Source of the DNA: Enoplosus armatus
Taxonomy: Eukaryota; Chordata; Actinopteri; Centrarchiformes; Enoplosidae
NCBI RefSeq assembly: GCF_043641665.1
Contig: NC_092195.1
Span: 19,566,774-19,630,773 of the forward strand
Direction: 5' to 3'
Length of the DNA stretch: 64,000 nt
Shown: positions 62,885 to 64,000 of the stretch, one piece after another
How the letters are laid out: every line of letters begins with the position of its first letter
Numbering within the stretch: the first letter of the stretch is position 1
The notes under the pieces: generated by a model
The model's database searches: none
The model's input: only the letters and a program-made list of their open reading frames with translations
Told to the model about the DNA's origin: nothing
Translations under genes and position numbers: made by a program

Positions 62885-63147
62885 TGTGGAAAACAAGGTG
62901 AACAAGTGGATGTGAACCTGTGAGACAGACAAAGACTTGAAGAATCGGAGGATCTCAACAGGACTGGACTGTCCCTGTACCACATGGAGGTTTTCTGGGG
63001 GATTAACTCAGCTGCTTTCAAAGCTGAGGCTCCTCACTAACTATTCCTACTCCTTTTTCCACTATTTTTACTTTCTTGTTGTTGCTATTGGGATAGAGGT
63101 TACAGACCTCTTCCCTTTCTCGCCGTTCTAAGCAAGACCAAAACCAG
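62885..63147 (+). other. Weak exon candidate with acceptor and donor
   Basis: An acceptor TTCCTCTCTTGCAG ends at 62884, and AAAACCAG|GTGCCA could be a donor at 63148. All three frames hit stops soon after the acceptor (the best reads 12 codons to TGA at 62921-62923). It could only be a UTR exon or a chance splice signal. Confidence 0.2.
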
Positions 63148-63696
63148 GTGCCAAACTGACTGTGTCAAGAGAAGAAGCAAAAAATCTACGAAACTAACCA
63201 CCAAATCATCACAAGAAGAGTTTATTTAGTCATTTAGCTTTGAGAACCTGATTTAGTGACTACAGAACAGCTTTACCCCCCCCCCACCCCCCCACCCATA
63301 AACACAGTACACATCCCATTAAAATCCCATTTAATCTCAACACCTTCATCACAGTATATTGAAGCGATATTTTAGAAAGCAGAACAGGACAACCGTAAAA
63401 CTTGATATCCATTGTCTTCGGTCAGTGTTTGTGTAGTTGCTGCTCTGAATGCTGAAACTGAGAGACTTTTCATACGAGGACGATGATCAGTGCATTATTG
63501 ATTCAAAGTGCTTTATAAACAGATCCTCCAGCTGATGGTTTGCTTGTAGTTGCGTGTTACAGAAGAGGCGCGTGGTAAGCAGTGATAACTCGCCGCCGCG
63601 GCCCGACGCCGTCTGAACGTTTTAAGGCTTCGGCAGGACGGCGGTTGACTGACAGGCAACACAAGCCACGTCTAACCTGATAAATATATTCAACAC

Positions 63697-63727
<31 letters not shown>

Positions 63728-64000
63728 ATCTCAAAGGCTTGGAGATATACCGTCATCTCAGTCTGCGCTGTGAAACACTGTTGACACTTTGCCTATCTCC
63801 TTCTTCCAGTTGCTTATATGAGAGAAGCCTCTCGCTCTTTGTCGTCTTCTGTTTCTTCCATATGTGGCGCTTGATTAGGCCACACTGAACAACCTGAAAG
63901 CCCCCTTTATCTGATCCCAGTGACCTCTTCAACTTTTTTGCATTCTTCCTTTTTATTCTACTAAAAACATGCAACTTGAAACCTTTCACTGTATTTACTT
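63148..64000. other. Right-edge non-coding sequence
   Basis: No gene is recognised. It contains a C-rich run (63276-63297), a CpG-rich patch (63585-63650) and (GCT)10 at 63698-63727. Confidence 0.5.
63698..63727 (+). repeat. (GCT)10 trinucleotide repeat
   Basis: Ten perfect GCT units. No coding frame around it is supported. Confidence 0.97.

Noticed and set aside
62937..63131. Hydrophobic 64-codon frame near 62.9-63.1 kb as a possible membrane exon
   Set aside because: It begins at TTG, is interrupted upstream of the only acceptor, and its hydrophobicity comes from T-rich sequence.

Overview
This window is nuclear DNA from a teleost fish, most likely a percomorph. The evidence is split genes with GT-AG introns, many long (GT)n/(CA)n microsatellites, and interspersed repeats that I recognise from perch-like fish genomes. 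No bacterial, organellar or viral gene is visible. Species and paralogue (a or b copy) cannot be read from the sequence.

Layout. (1) 642-799, minus strand: one exon of a TMEM238-like small membrane protein; the rest of the gene lies beyond the left edge. (2) About 2170-7720, plus strand: a complete CCDC106 gene with one 5' UTR exon and seven coding exons, 357 residues. (3) About 9000-37150, plus strand: a complete CNOT3 gene, with a CCAAT/YY1 promoter, one non-coding first exon and 18 coding exons (11556-32951). It encodes 932 residues and is followed by a possible 4 kb 3' UTR. (4) 37.2-48.4 kb: no gene recognised, mostly decayed repeats. (5) 48.4-49.5 kb: a CpG-rich promoter with three CCAAT boxes, a likely 5' UTR exon and a small possible coding exon of an unidentified plus-strand gene. 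(6) 49.5-64 kb: probably the long first intron of that gene, or intergenic DNA. It is full of mobile-element relics and microsatellites, with one weak exon candidate near 62.9 kb.

Relation of the genes. TMEM238, CCDC106 and CNOT3 all map to human 19q13.42, so the window is a compact fish version of that neighbourhood. CNOT3 is a core subunit of the CCR4-NOT deadenylase. CCDC106 is a nuclear coiled-coil protein reported to bind p53. I see no evidence that they form a functional cluster; the link is shared ancestry of the chromosome segment.

The points most worth checking are: an enlarged Ser/Gly linker exon in CNOT3; two candidate in-frame splice choices in CNOT3 (a triple NAG acceptor and an internal GTGAGT donor); a compound triplet repeat in CCDC106; a 194-bp hairpin transposon in the presumed CNOT3 3' UTR; and the orphan promoter at 48.5 kb. 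No wholly new biological system was found.
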